NCBI RefSeq assembly: GCF_001625305.1
Contig: NW_017803965.1
Span: 1 to 64,000, forward strand
Source: Branchiostoma belcheri
Lineage: Eukaryota; Chordata; Leptocardii; Amphioxiformes; Branchiostomatidae
Direction of reading: 5' to 3'
Length of the DNA: 64,000 bases
Below the pieces are notes generated by a model. That model saw only the letters and a list, made by a program, of their open reading frames with translations, had not been told where the DNA came from and did not search any database. Below are positions 37,230 through 47,327 of the stretch, one piece after another. A program made the translations under genes and the position numbers. Numbering within the stretch: position 1 is the stretch's first letter; every line of letters begins with the position of its first letter.

Positions 37230-38160
37230 AATTCGAGAGAATGGCACGTTTCGTGTAAGACATCACCAAATTACCGGTGCGCACAGCCAGGCAAGCGGAG
37301 CCATGCAAGCTCACATCCCGATGGTAATTGTCACCCCCCCCCCCCAACCCGAGCATTAATGCACCAGCCTCCATAAAGTAATTTGGTCACCAATCGTCAA
37401 TATTTTAACTTGACACTTGGTCACGAGAATGTTGTTGTATCGATTGAAACCATATTGTTTGTTGCGTTGACGTACCTTTTCCTTTAGAAAGTCGTCTGCA
37501 TAGGCTTCCCAAGATTCGTAACGTTTAGGGACAACATCGCCGGGGCGGCTGTACTCCTTGAACATTTTCTTCTCGTAGTGGTAAAAAGACACAGCCGTGT
37601 CTTTTGGATTCCTCATCACTACAATCACTTTTATCTGGAAACAAAGGAAAGAAGACTCTGTGTGAAGACATTTTATGAAATCTATGTATTTTGCATAATT
37701 TACAGACAAATGTATTGGTAAGAGAAGCAAAGTAGTAAGACCAAAATTGAACATTGTGATAGAAAGCCGGATGGAGCTGCTTTAGTAAACGCCAATGTAT
37801 CGTACACGCTTAAATTCCCAACTGCGCATGAGCGGCAAGATGCATTGTGGGTAATATGTCAGACTTAAAGCTCCTGAGACATGAATAAATCATGTCTTCT
37901 CGACATGTATTAAGAGTGAATTGCCAGGTCAGGGAACTTTAGCTTCTTAGAAATTGACCACATTTGACTTCAGTATATAACCTAATAGATACCCCTGCTC
38001 CTTCCCCTTTCATCTGTTGAATCTTGATGAGTGGACTTCGGTATAAGAGTGTATTTCAAGGTCGTGAGAAAATAATACCTTTCCTGTCATGAAAATTCAT
38101 CTGTGTTGGTAGTTACATGTTTAAAGTTAAAACTTTTGGTCCAACACAAAAAATTCTCTC

Positions 38161-38203
38161 ACCTAGAGCTTTCGACCAGTCACTCTGGTCTTCCTCAGTA
38201 GAC
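38161..38203 (-). ncRNA. Hammerhead-like motif, left arm
   Basis: Minus strand: GUCUA, CUGAGGA, extra A, GACCAG-AGUGA-CUGGUC, GAAA, palindromic AGCU with C17 after it, then UAGGU pairing back to GUCUA (with G-U pairs). It is identical in plan to 18750-18792, and stem II is perfect. Confidence 0.55.
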
Positions 38204-38377
38204 TGACCCAGTGAAGATTGTCACGTGGCTTCTTTGAAGAGTGAAGAAGGCCATTTACATCAGGGCCCATTACCCTACATTGAACCGCGACGGGGGCTGA
38301 CATCGTCTACCAGATACCTTTGACCCAGTGTTGACGTCACACTTCAAAGAAGTCACGTGACAAGCTTCACTGGGTCA

Positions 38378-38420
38378 GTCTACTGAGGAAAACCAGAGTG
38401 ACTGGTCGAAAGCTCTAGGT
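38378..38420 (+). ncRNA. Hammerhead-like motif, right arm
   Basis: Plus strand, same plan: GUCUA, CUGAGGA, then stem II ACCAG/CUGGU with one A-C mismatch at its base, GAAA, AGCUC and UAGGU. The catalytic core is kept. Two motifs in opposite orientation within one 376-bp element suit an inverted-repeat retroelement terminus. Confidence 0.5.
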
Positions 38421-39549
38421 GAGAGAATTTTTTGTGTTGGACCAAAAGTTTTAACTTTAAACAAATACCTTTCCTGTAGGATTGGCGACCATTTTTGGGG
38501 CCAGCTGCCGTGGTAGGTGTGTGTGGATGATACGTGGAGATGGCGCGTCCTTTATAAGTTCGTGACGTGGTTTTTCGTCAAGCCCCGGCATGTGCAGTTC
38601 GAAACACCACATGGAGTGTTCTTCAGGTGTAGCCATCTTTCCGGCAGCTTTCATGACCTTGCTCACTATTTCCATCATCCAGTTTGTACCTGATAAAACA
38701 ACATGCACATCCAGGGGCACATTAATACCCTTTCAAATACCAAACTACAACATGTAGTAGCAAAATGCATCAACTAACATTGAAAGGACTTCTAACATGG
38801 GTTCTAAAACTACTCTATACTAACTTTGATGGAAACCTATTTGTTTCTTTTATTCGAAATTGGTAAGAGCTTTTGTTAATGCCTTATGATTATCCCACGA
38901 CATTTGATTTTTCTTGCTTCGAGAGGGTTGCAAAGTATTGTTGAACACTCCTCGTGATTATGTAGCTGCTGACAACGCAGATTGGGTTGACCCTGATCAA
39001 AGGTGTGACCCCTTCCAAATGCGACAAATTACAAAGTTCTAGAGAAAGATACACAAAGAAAGATACAGATCACCTGTTTTTGGGTAGGTCACGATGAAAA
39101 TGTCGTCGTCTCGGACATGGTAGTCAGGTATTGCATCCAAAGTTTCCTTAGAAATTTCACCAGGAAACCTAATGCCTTGGTACTCGTTTTCCGGCATGTT
39201 TACAGCGATTTAGTGACTCTTAGATAACCTGAAAATTGACGTGAATTGGCAAAAAGGAAGAAAAATAGTTGCTTGACCAATACAACTGCGAAATAATCTG
39301 ATTCATTTGCTTTAGGATAGGTATGCAAAGTTACAAAAGTGTGCGTAATGGTACCCCCAAGCAGATTACATTTTAGATGGTAGCAACATTTGAAAGGGCA
39401 CAGACAGGTCAACACGACAACTAGGCCAACCTGTTTACAACAGCGCCAAATAACAAAATAACAAATCTTTCCACGTATTTGTTCATCTACGGTTTAAATC
39501 ACAGTATAAACAAAATATTGACAAACTACTCTTGTAATAAACGATACAT

Positions 39550-40320
39550 ACTTTTCGTAAAGCAGCCTGATGAGTCCTAACTGGGAACCCCTGCTTCGCT
39601 GACCAGTATATAGACAAACGGGTTAGATAAGCATCATTGATTGCTCAGGTGTAGAACGTTCACCTCTGACCGACAGGGCACTTGAGGTGAGCTTTAATGA
39701 GGCACGCGAGGTGCGCAAACGTTCAGACAGTGGAGACACTGGACTGCGTGGCTCCTCGACCTCTGCACTTGATACATTCCCTCTCTCGCTGTGCCTCGGC
39801 TAAAATTTATACACGATGATCTGGTAGGGGTCAAAATCCTTTCTGTCCGAATCTCCTTCTTCGTATTCAGCTAGGTGTAAACCACCGATATAGCAACAAC
39901 CGAAATAGACAGAAAGACAGATAAAGTATCGAGATCGAATTGCATCGAACGCGCGAAAAGTTAATTGAAATATATTCCCACCTTTAATACTTTTTTTACA
40001 TATTACGGAAAGTTTGCTTATTAAATGTCTGTATATATTTACGTCGTATTAAGCACACTGAAAGGTGACGGAAAGGCGGAATTTGCCTTTTTGTGTCCTT
40101 TACGAAGTCGTAAAGTCAACTGAAATATTTCCCCACCTTTAATACACGATGATCTCGAGGTCAAAATCCTCCCTGTCTCAATCTTCTTACTCGTATTTAC
40201 ATGTAGCTATGTGTGAACGTCTAAAACCACCGATATAATTATAACAAAAACCAAAATAGAAAAGTAAACAGAGAAAGTACCGAGATCGAATTGCATCGAT
40301 CTCGCGAACGTTGACCTACT
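39550..40320 (-). repeat. Outer right SULT upstream block
   Basis: Upstream of SULT copy 4. The inner part (39198-39770) is shared with other SULT 5' flanks. The outer part mirrors positions 1-507 and lacks the SINE found there. No exon is recognised. Confidence 0.8.
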
Positions 40321-40439
40321 TCTTTTACGTCATTGCGGTGGCCAATTTGTGAACGCTAGGCGCTAGCCAAAATTTTGAACAGCCGGCGCGCCTCTAAACT
40401 ACGGTGGACTAACGAACTAAGTGTAGGGACTGCAAGTAC

Positions 40440-40760
40440 AGGAAAACAATGTAACATCCCATTATTACCTTCACCAAAGTTTCATTTTTGATCGTAGTTT
40501 GTTGTTTGTGTACGTTTGTTTGTAAACACGATTATTCTAAAAAGCTGGTTTGTTTAACAATAAAAATGTGGGTAGGTCTTGATGAGACTAGTTATTGCAT
40601 ACAGTGCTACATAAATGCGTGCAAGTACAAGTCTACACTATCTACACCATGTACAAGTCTACACCATCTTACAGCTATCGAATACGGCGATAAATAATGT
40701 GTGTGTGTGTGTGTGTTTTAAATAAATTTACAATCAGTTAACTCACCATTTCTGCAGAAT
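40440..40760 (-). pseudogene. Sulfotransferase fragment (intron 5 remnant)
   Basis: Matches intron 5 of the SULT copies on the minus strand (GTTTGTTGTTTGTG..., GTGGGTAGGTCTTGATGAGAC, AATACGGCGATA). It ends with about 13 nt of exon 5 (TTCTGCAGAAATG) before an unrelated boundary near 40760. A (GT)n run lies at 40698-40716. This is a trace of a further SULT copy. Confidence 0.7.
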
Positions 40761-41353
40761 TGAAACGACCCTAATAAAATGTAAATTTGGACCCGGAAAA
40801 TTCATTTTGACCGGAGTTGATGAAAAAAAAAATTACATGGATAACAACTTATATGCTGAAATGCACTTGCTAACCTAGTTTACGAGTAGCACACCTTAGA
40901 ATGCTAAAATCCGCAGGGTTTTCGGTATGAAATGCAATGAAAATAGCTTCCGTTGTAAGTACAAAAAAATGTGTATTTAATTCACAGCTATAGACTATAG
41001 GGGCTTAGTCTTGAGACTTTTTGAATGAACCGACATGTTAGTGGTAATTCTATTTCAAATTAAGTTGTGATTGTTTATGCATGACAAATACGGACTCAAA
41101 CACGGAGCCCGTGGCTCATTGCCAATATCACCAACTTCATATTCAGCATACAGTAAACAAAATTAGGGTACAGGACACAGTGACGACGGGCTCAAGTTAC
41201 GTAACTTATGTTAGCGCCGCCACTTCATACATTACATTACCTCATTTCTCACGCCTTTGAATTAGGCTATTACCGGTGGTATTACCGGTGGTTCAACTTT
41301 TGTGTCAGCGCTTAGTTGGCAACGTCCTCATTACTGCAACACCGACAGTAGCT

Positions 41354-44300
41354 ATGGACACCCTACTGTCAGCAGTCTGCGTTTCAATTCTCCTCTTTGC
41401 TGTACCCGTCAGTGGAGGTATGTTATCTTACTCCTCAGTCATTGTGAATATCGCACCCGGTGCAGTGCGTGTGTTTTGCACGACGGGTGTGGCTCTCTAC
41501 TCTCCAAGCAGAGGTATGGGTTTTGGGGGTTATTTTTAGAGTGTTTTTAGCCTTTTTTATCAGGGTTTCTCTTTTGCACTGAATTTTTTTTCCACCAAAC
41601 CCAACCTCTGCAGGCAGTCGAAAGCTTCAATGGGCTATAAACCTAATCTCTTAAACACATTTCAGTCGTTCTGCAAGGAGGTGTGAACCAGACGCATGAA
41701 TAGGCATAGTCAGCAGGAGGCATGTGGCCCAATAAATGCCTTTCTGACTGGCTAGATGTGTGATAATCCACCACAGTAAAATGGATATCCCTAATGACAG
41801 TTTGATGGTTCCCGGGGAGGGGCACTATCGCCTGTTTTGAATAGCTTTTAATAGGTTTGCCCCTCCCCGGGGTGAGTGCCGGCAGAGGTTGGGTTTGGTG
41901 AAAAAAAAATTCAGTGCAAAAGAGAAACCCTGATAAAAAAGGCTAAAAACACGCTAGAAATACCCCCTAAACCCAAACCTCTGCCTAGAGAGTAGTAGCT
42001 CTCCCCAAATACGTCCTATCCGAGGGACGTCCCCGGCCGAATCTAGGTGCTCATTTCTTCAGGTGTGAAGTAAACAAAATCGTGTAAAGTGCCTTCCTTA
42101 CCCAGTCCAAAGACTGCTGACAAAGCGGGAATGTATTTCACCTCGGGGCCTCTTGGTTCTGAGAAAACAGGAGCCTCTTGACTAATTTGCATCATCCTTG
42201 TCTTCACTTAACTAACTTTTGTTTCCTTTTGGACTGCCAAAAACATTGGCTTCACTCACTTGCATATCAATTAATAGTTCGTGCTTATAAACCTGCATTT
42301 CTCCTGCAGTCTCTTAGTGTCATTGACGAAAGGTAGTGGATGCTACCTGAAACGTCTGACCGTTTCCAAAATCATATCCTGTTGCTTGAGTAACTGTTAA
42401 TGGCGGAAGATAAGGATGATACAATTTAGTCAAAAGCTCCTATTGTTTTAGAACAGGAGCCTAACTCCCTTGGGGCTAGGGGCGTCAAGTGCCTGAGAAT
42501 TCTACCCGTAGTTCTACCTGTTGAGGGTGGGAATGTACATCTTTTTTCTCTTTCGTATAGCTGTCACTTTAAGATTGATGATAAACCATTCTTATGGAAG
42601 GAAATACTAGATCAGGGATTCTGTTTGTACACGACATTTTGGATGCAGACCGGAAAGTGCTATCCTATAGAGCATCAAGTTTGAAATTCAATGTAACGAT
42701 TTCGGAGTCTGTTCATAATAGATTAATATAAGCAGTCTCCCAGTCTAGCTAACTGAAATGCCGGAAAATACGTCGGGTGGTGGCGTCGGGTGGTGTAGTG
42801 GTTAGAGCAATCGACTGTGAACCGGGAGACCCGGGTTCGATTCCGAGTCGTACCCGGGACACGTCTGAACATGCGCCCCGACGTTGTGCCCTTGGGAAAG
42901 GCACTTTACACGAATTTCCTCACTCCACCCAGGTGTGAATGGGTACCTAACTTCGGTTGGGGAAAGTCGTATTGAGGTCACCTCGAATGGCAGCCGCACA
43001 GACCCTTGCGACAGTTCCACAAAAATGATTGTGGAACAAATATGTGTATTATTTGTATTATTTGATTGTTGTAATTGTTGTGATTTGTATTGATTATTAT
43101 GTGATACCCTGCACCAATTCAGCCGTATAAAGGCTGCGACTGCACGGGTACTGTTTAGACAATAAAAAAAAAATGTTTGGACAATAAAAACCATTTATAC
43201 AAACTTGTAATGTAATGTAAAAGTATGCAGACATATGTTAAAAAGAAGTTTAAGTGGTTAAGTGGTCTTAAAAACAACAAAAAAGTGTACAGTTTTTTTC
43301 TAAGAAAACCACGACTTAAATGATCACCCTATGAATGTAATGACTTACTGGGAGGATGAATTGAATGACACAATGCCATGAAAGGAGATTTTCCTTATCA
43401 TTTATGATTAATATAAAAGTAACAATCTACCCCCCTCCGACCGGAATCTAATCTTTCAATTCAAATTAGTACACAAAATGTTAGCAACAAAAAGACTTTT
43501 AGACATTTGGAAACTAAAAGAATCTCCACTGTGTGCTCTTTGTGCAGAAGATGATGAAACACTAAAACAACTTTTTTTGGGGGGATTGCAGAAAGATATT
43601 TAATTTTTAGTGGTGTGTCTAGAAATGGTTTAACCAAAACACAGGACTTTATCTTAATGTCGATACCCCGATACACATTCTGTTGGGGTACCATAGAGAA
43701 TCGGTGCCACTTGTATGAAATTTAATGATATTACTGGGTAAAGTATACATCTTCAAAAATCATCAGTCATAATTTATTTTTCTGTATAATCAGTCCACAT
43801 TCATTTCTCTGTATAATTTTGTTTCACTTGTCAACCATTTCAAAACCATAAAGGAGAATATTGCACGAAAACAAAATAATTTAATGTCACTACAGAAAAT
43901 GGATTGAGCTTTCAAATACGAATAGTATGTAATATGTAATTTAGTATGTGTGTAGCGTTATTTAACTGTTGTCTTTGTTTATTTCTTTTGTTTTGTCGAG
44001 TAAAGATTTAAAAAAAAAGGCCAGGTATTGATCACTGTGGGTCGGTTTCCTGTGTACCTCAAAGCGATAGTTTTGGTGTCAAGGACGGGGAGCATGTTGT
44101 CATGACTCGGCTCCTGTGCGAGCTTGATGTTGCCATCTGCGTAGTTGATGTGGTCAAAGAAATTAATAGCTATATAAAGCTTTGAAAAATGTTACGTTTT
44201 TCTTCGTTTTAGAACTTCCGTCCTGGTCAGCATCCTCAGAGTTTGAGGCACCTGAGTCAACCTCAGCCGACCGCGCAGATATCAACACCCGCGAAACTGC

Positions 44301-47300
44301 AGATGCAGCAGGTGCATGGATAGCAGCAACCAATGACCAGGACCAATGGCTGATGAGGGACCTTGGTGACGTGAGCGTCATCACCGGCGTCATCACCAAA
44401 GGCAGGAACTACAGCCCTGATTGGCCATACGCCGGACCACATGACCAATACGTCACATCCTACGTCATTTCATACGGCAATGAAAATGGCGATGAGACGT
44501 TCTACACCGATGCTGACGGACAAGTTACTGTAAGAATCATTCCTCCTTTTAGTGAAATAGCTATCCACTAAGATCTTTGCATGTTCAAATCTTATTCCTA
44601 AATTGAATATAGAAACAGGCAGATATCATAATTTCGCTCCTTACCTTGTCCATTTTTGTCCAGAGCAAATTGAAGATGAATTTCACTTTGTCACGGAATG
44701 CTCTATATATGATGTTTTGCGTAATCTATTTACATTTCTTTATTCTATAACTGTTACAACAGATTTCAAGAGAGTCGATGCTACAGATAGCTTTAAATAT
44801 ATCTTTATATCATGGTTAGCCTCAATTGATTGTTTGACTATATCAAAGATTTATGCTAGCCCTTGTTGTTTTAATAGTAAGGATGTTAAGTATATCATGT
44901 AACATTTTCTATGGTTATTGTTTTGTTCCTTTTGTCATACATTGCCGTGCAATCAACTTCTCATAAAGTGTCGATGTGGTCGTTTCCAAATAGGGCTTGA
45001 TATTCTTGGCATGTAGGCAATACCCTTACAAATCGAATCAAATCGAACCAAAGCAACTTTATTGCTTAACAACTGTAACTGGTAGAAAAAGAAGAAAAAA
45101 CAACATAAATGAACTATACTAAATACAATTCTAACTCAGGTAATCCATAATGATGCCAAAGCTAATCTATTGTATGTTTTCTTGAGGGGAGAATTTTTTA
45201 TTTACAGTCTATAATTTATTCAGGACATACGTCAGTTATTTACAATATGGTGTCACTTTTGTAGTGATTTGGATATTAATTTTCCAACGTACACTGATAT
45301 CTAAGTAGGACATGAAAGGAGCATATATCTGGGGTACCCCATATTTTGAATGGGGCAATGTAACATCAGTTTTGGAAGCTATGGATTGCACCAACTTTTG
45401 TCTGTTTTCCTCATGATGCAGGTTTTTCAGGCGAACGACGACAGAGACACGGAGGTCTACAACGACTTCGGAGACTTCAGTGGCCGCATAACTGCGCGCT
45501 TCGTCAAAATCCATCCGCAAACATGGCATGAGCACATCTCCATGCGGGCGAAGATTGTGACAGGTTAGAACCGTAATACTGTCATAGGGGGAGGTGTAAG
45601 TGTAAAATGTTTGAAAAAAAAAGAAAAAATGCAGTTTTGGGTGAAATACGCCGCTAGGAATATTGACACTTGCATGTGAACATTTGGTCGATTATTACCC
45701 CCCCCCATTCATACCGTCTAAAGTTTGTGCCATTTCAATGCAATAAACTACCCATACAGCCATGCTAAAAGTAGTTAAATGCTCTAAAGTACCCATGTAT
45801 ATTTGTCTGTATATCTACATGTCTTAGACCTTACGAAAGTCGCTGTACTTTTTGTTGTGTCAATAAAGTTCTCAGTATTTTGGCATTCATTGGCAGAACA
45901 TTTGAGGTCAGATGAAATCACAATGAATATCTCAACCCAAAAGTCTATCCCAATGCAAATATGGACTATTACAAAATCACCCTATTACAAAAACCACGAA
46001 AATTTCTTATGTTTAAATATGCACTTTTATAATACAAGTTGTTCTTTGAATAGCCAAGGGGAAATCGCAAATCTAAAAATACCGCGGATTGTCCTGAAAC
46101 CGCGAATTTTAGGCCCCGCGAATCGAAAGAAACTTACAGTACTTATCAGAAATTATATGTGCAAATGGCATACTCCTATTCCGCGGTAGACTGGGCACCA
46201 GACCACCGTATTATGCACATGACTTGTCAACTGAAAGCATACACAAACTTACGCCACTCAATGGACCCTCTTTGGTCAATGGATACTTCCTGTACAACTT
46301 GATACTGTCTTTTGCCATGCAAAGATCTGCTTGGAGATTATTTAGGTATGCGACATCCTTCTAATCTACCCGTCAATACACCGATGCTGTAGCCACATCC
46401 CCTTTGGTCAAAACATATTCGTAATACCCTTTCACACAGAAGGAAAGTCATCGGCCGACGAAATTTGTCTACCTTCAGGTCAAGACGTAAAAAGAGGCTT
46501 GATCTTCGAATGACGAGTCGTCTTTTGAAATTTCAGATGCAACACAGCAAACTACTGAGATACCCACGACAGCTGGTCCTCTGTACACTACAGAACAAAA
46601 TGAGTCAACCCTCCCAGGAACAACTGTTTCTCAGCACAGTAGCAGTCAGACAACACAACGGCCAACTCTTCCAGGAACAACTGGTTCTCAGCAAAGCACT
46701 CGCCAGACAGCACATTGGCCAACTCTTCCAGGAACAACCGTTGCTTCTCAGCAAACCACTGACCAGACCATCCAACGGTCAACTCTTCCAGGAACAACTG
46801 TTGTTTCTCAGCACACCACTAACCAGACGACAAGCCTAGCAGGTATAGATGACACAATATTTATCATTTGATCAATTCATTAGTTGTATAACTACAAGTT
46901 TGCGCCTTCTTACATACAACTACATGTTGATACATTGTACATAGATTTCTATCCAACAATTGTCATAAGTACAAACTGTATCATTCTTTTGCAGGAAGGG
47001 AGACTGCTAAATCTATCAATGCTGACTGCAAATGTGCAGAAACACACACACAAACAGACGCACAGACACACCAAAAACAATACCTCCGTTTTTCATGGAG
47101 GTAACAATTATCAGAAGTACAAACTATATCTTTGTTTTGCAGGAGGGGAGACTGCTAAGTCTATCGGTACGTGGTACAACAAGTCGCTCAACATCGCCCT
47201 GGTCTGTGTCTTCTGTGCTGCAGCGATCATGGGAATGGGGGGCGCGTTGCTGCACTACTGGGGCAACAGACGTCAAAGAAGACAGCAAGTGGCTCAAGAT

Positions 47301-47327
47301 CCACGGGACGAAGAATTCGCACATTAG
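41354..47327 (+). CDS. Discoidin-domain, mucin-stalk, single-pass membrane protein
   Basis: Five exons: 41354-41417, 44213-44529, 45422-45563, 46537-46842 and 47143-47327 (1014 nt, 337 residues), with matching phases 1, 0, 1, 1. Exon 1 encodes a signal peptide (MDTLLSAVCVSILLFAVPVS). Exons 2 and 3 encode an F5/8-type C (discoidin) domain, residues about 22-174: LPSWSASS, DQWLMRDLGD, VITGVITKGR, YVTSYVISYG, VFQAND, ARFVKIHPQTW and HISMRAKIV. These domains bind lipids, glycans or matrix proteins; the usual bracketing cysteines are absent. Exon 4 is a Thr/Ser/Pro-rich stalk with four to five LPGTT repeats, probably O-glycosylated. Exon 5 encodes a transmembrane helix (ALVCVFCAAAIMGMGGALL) and a short basic-then-acidic tail. 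Likely a cell-surface adhesion or recognition receptor. No kinase domain follows, so it is not a DDR. Confidence 0.82.
41493..42003. mobile_element. Foldback element in intron 1 of the discoidin gene
   Basis: Arms of about 115 bp (near 41495-41612 and 41877-42000) are inverted repeats: CAAGCAGAGGT, TTTTTATCAGGGTTTCTCTT and CCACCAAACCCAACCTCTGC. The spacer of about 260 bp has a second inverted motif, CCCGGGGAGGGGC. Flanking TGGCTCT and TAGCTCT may be a 7-8-bp target duplication. There is no transposase ORF. Confidence 0.7.
42319..42360 (+). ncRNA. Degenerate hammerhead-like motif
   Basis: Plus strand: stem I strand GUCA, UUGACGA (core CUGANGA with C3 replaced by U), extra A, stem II AGGUAG/CUACCU with loop UGGAUG, GAAA, palindromic ACGU followed by C17, then UGAC pairing with GUCA. 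The plan matches the motifs at 18750 and 38161, but the C3 change should weaken or abolish cleavage. It probably marks another retroelement remnant. Confidence 0.4.
42778..43195 (+). mobile_element. tRNA-derived SINE, second copy
   Basis: Same family as 508-907: box A TGGTGTAGTGGTTAGAGC at about 42790, box B GGTTCGATTCC at about 42835, and a body with GTGAATGGGTACCTAACTTC. It ends near CAATAAAAACCATTTA, with a partial duplication of the tail unit. Inside intron 1 of the discoidin gene. It does not fold as a clean tRNA, so it is not annotated as one. Confidence 0.85.
43436..44018 (+). mobile_element. Tx1/L1-like LINE 3' fragment
   Basis: An open segment at about 43450-43580 reads KLVHKMLATKRLLDIWKLK and SPLCALCAEDDETLKQLF, the Cys-rich C-terminal region of L1/Tx1 ORF2 (compare CNVCNCVEDYEHLFLKC in the LINE at 31562). 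A frameshift at a T/G run follows, then a 3' UTR ending GAGTAAAGATTT plus poly(A). Intron 1 of the discoidin gene. Confidence 0.7.
44575..45030 (+). mobile_element. LINE C-terminal fragment in discoidin intron 2
   Basis: Reading frame with LNIETGRY, CPEQIEDEFHFVTECSIY and DVLRNLF, the C-terminal Cys/His segment of a LINE ORF2, similar in pattern to the fragment at 5765-6005. It ends at TAA near 44900; the 3' flank has no clear tail. 5'-truncated, not functional. Confidence 0.7.
46995..47105 (+). other. Partial duplicate of the transmembrane exon start
   Basis: After TCTTTTGCAG, the sequence GAAGGGAGACTGCTAAATCTATC copies the first codons of exon 5 (47143: GAGGGGAGACTGCTAAGTCTATC) about 150 bp upstream, with its acceptor. 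Spliced from exon 4 in phase 1 it would read GRETAKSIN and run through a Thr/Gln/His-rich stretch to a TAA near 47102, without a membrane helix. It is either a decayed exon duplicate or a cassette giving a secreted form. Confidence 0.5.

Larger units (their letters stand above)
38088..38463. mobile_element. Foldback element with two hammerhead-like arms
   Basis: A 376-bp insertion flanked by the 14-bp duplication AATACCTTTCCTGT (38074-38087 and 38464-38477). That target is the exon 2/intron 2 border of SULT copy 4 (minus strand ACAGGAAAG|GTATT). Inverted arms start near 38115 and 38460 (AGTTAAAACTTTTGG...), with a TCATGA... CATG extension at one end. It is longer than its relative at 18709-18897 because the centre is retained. 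No coding capacity. Confidence 0.8.
30876..39197 (-). pseudogene. Sulfotransferase copy 4, frameshifted
   Basis: Six exons on the minus strand: 39074-39197, 38469-38689, 37476-37634, 36754-36848, 31288-31444 and 30876-30985. Exon 3 is 159 nt, against 160 in copies 2 and 3: one T is missing in the codons just before GGAAAAG, near 37485-37495. The exon then ends in phase 0 instead of 1, and exon 4 is read out of frame to a TGA within about 17 codons. All other exons and splice sites look intact, so loss is recent. Intron 4 carries a 4.84-kb LINE (31562-36401), intron 3 a 162-bp retro-insert (37068-37229), and the exon 2/intron 2 junction a foldback element (38088-38463). A sequencing error could mimic the single deletion. 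Confidence 0.8.

Noticed and set aside
42781..42860. Possible tRNA gene
   Set aside because: Same SINE family as 508-907; no clean cloverleaf.
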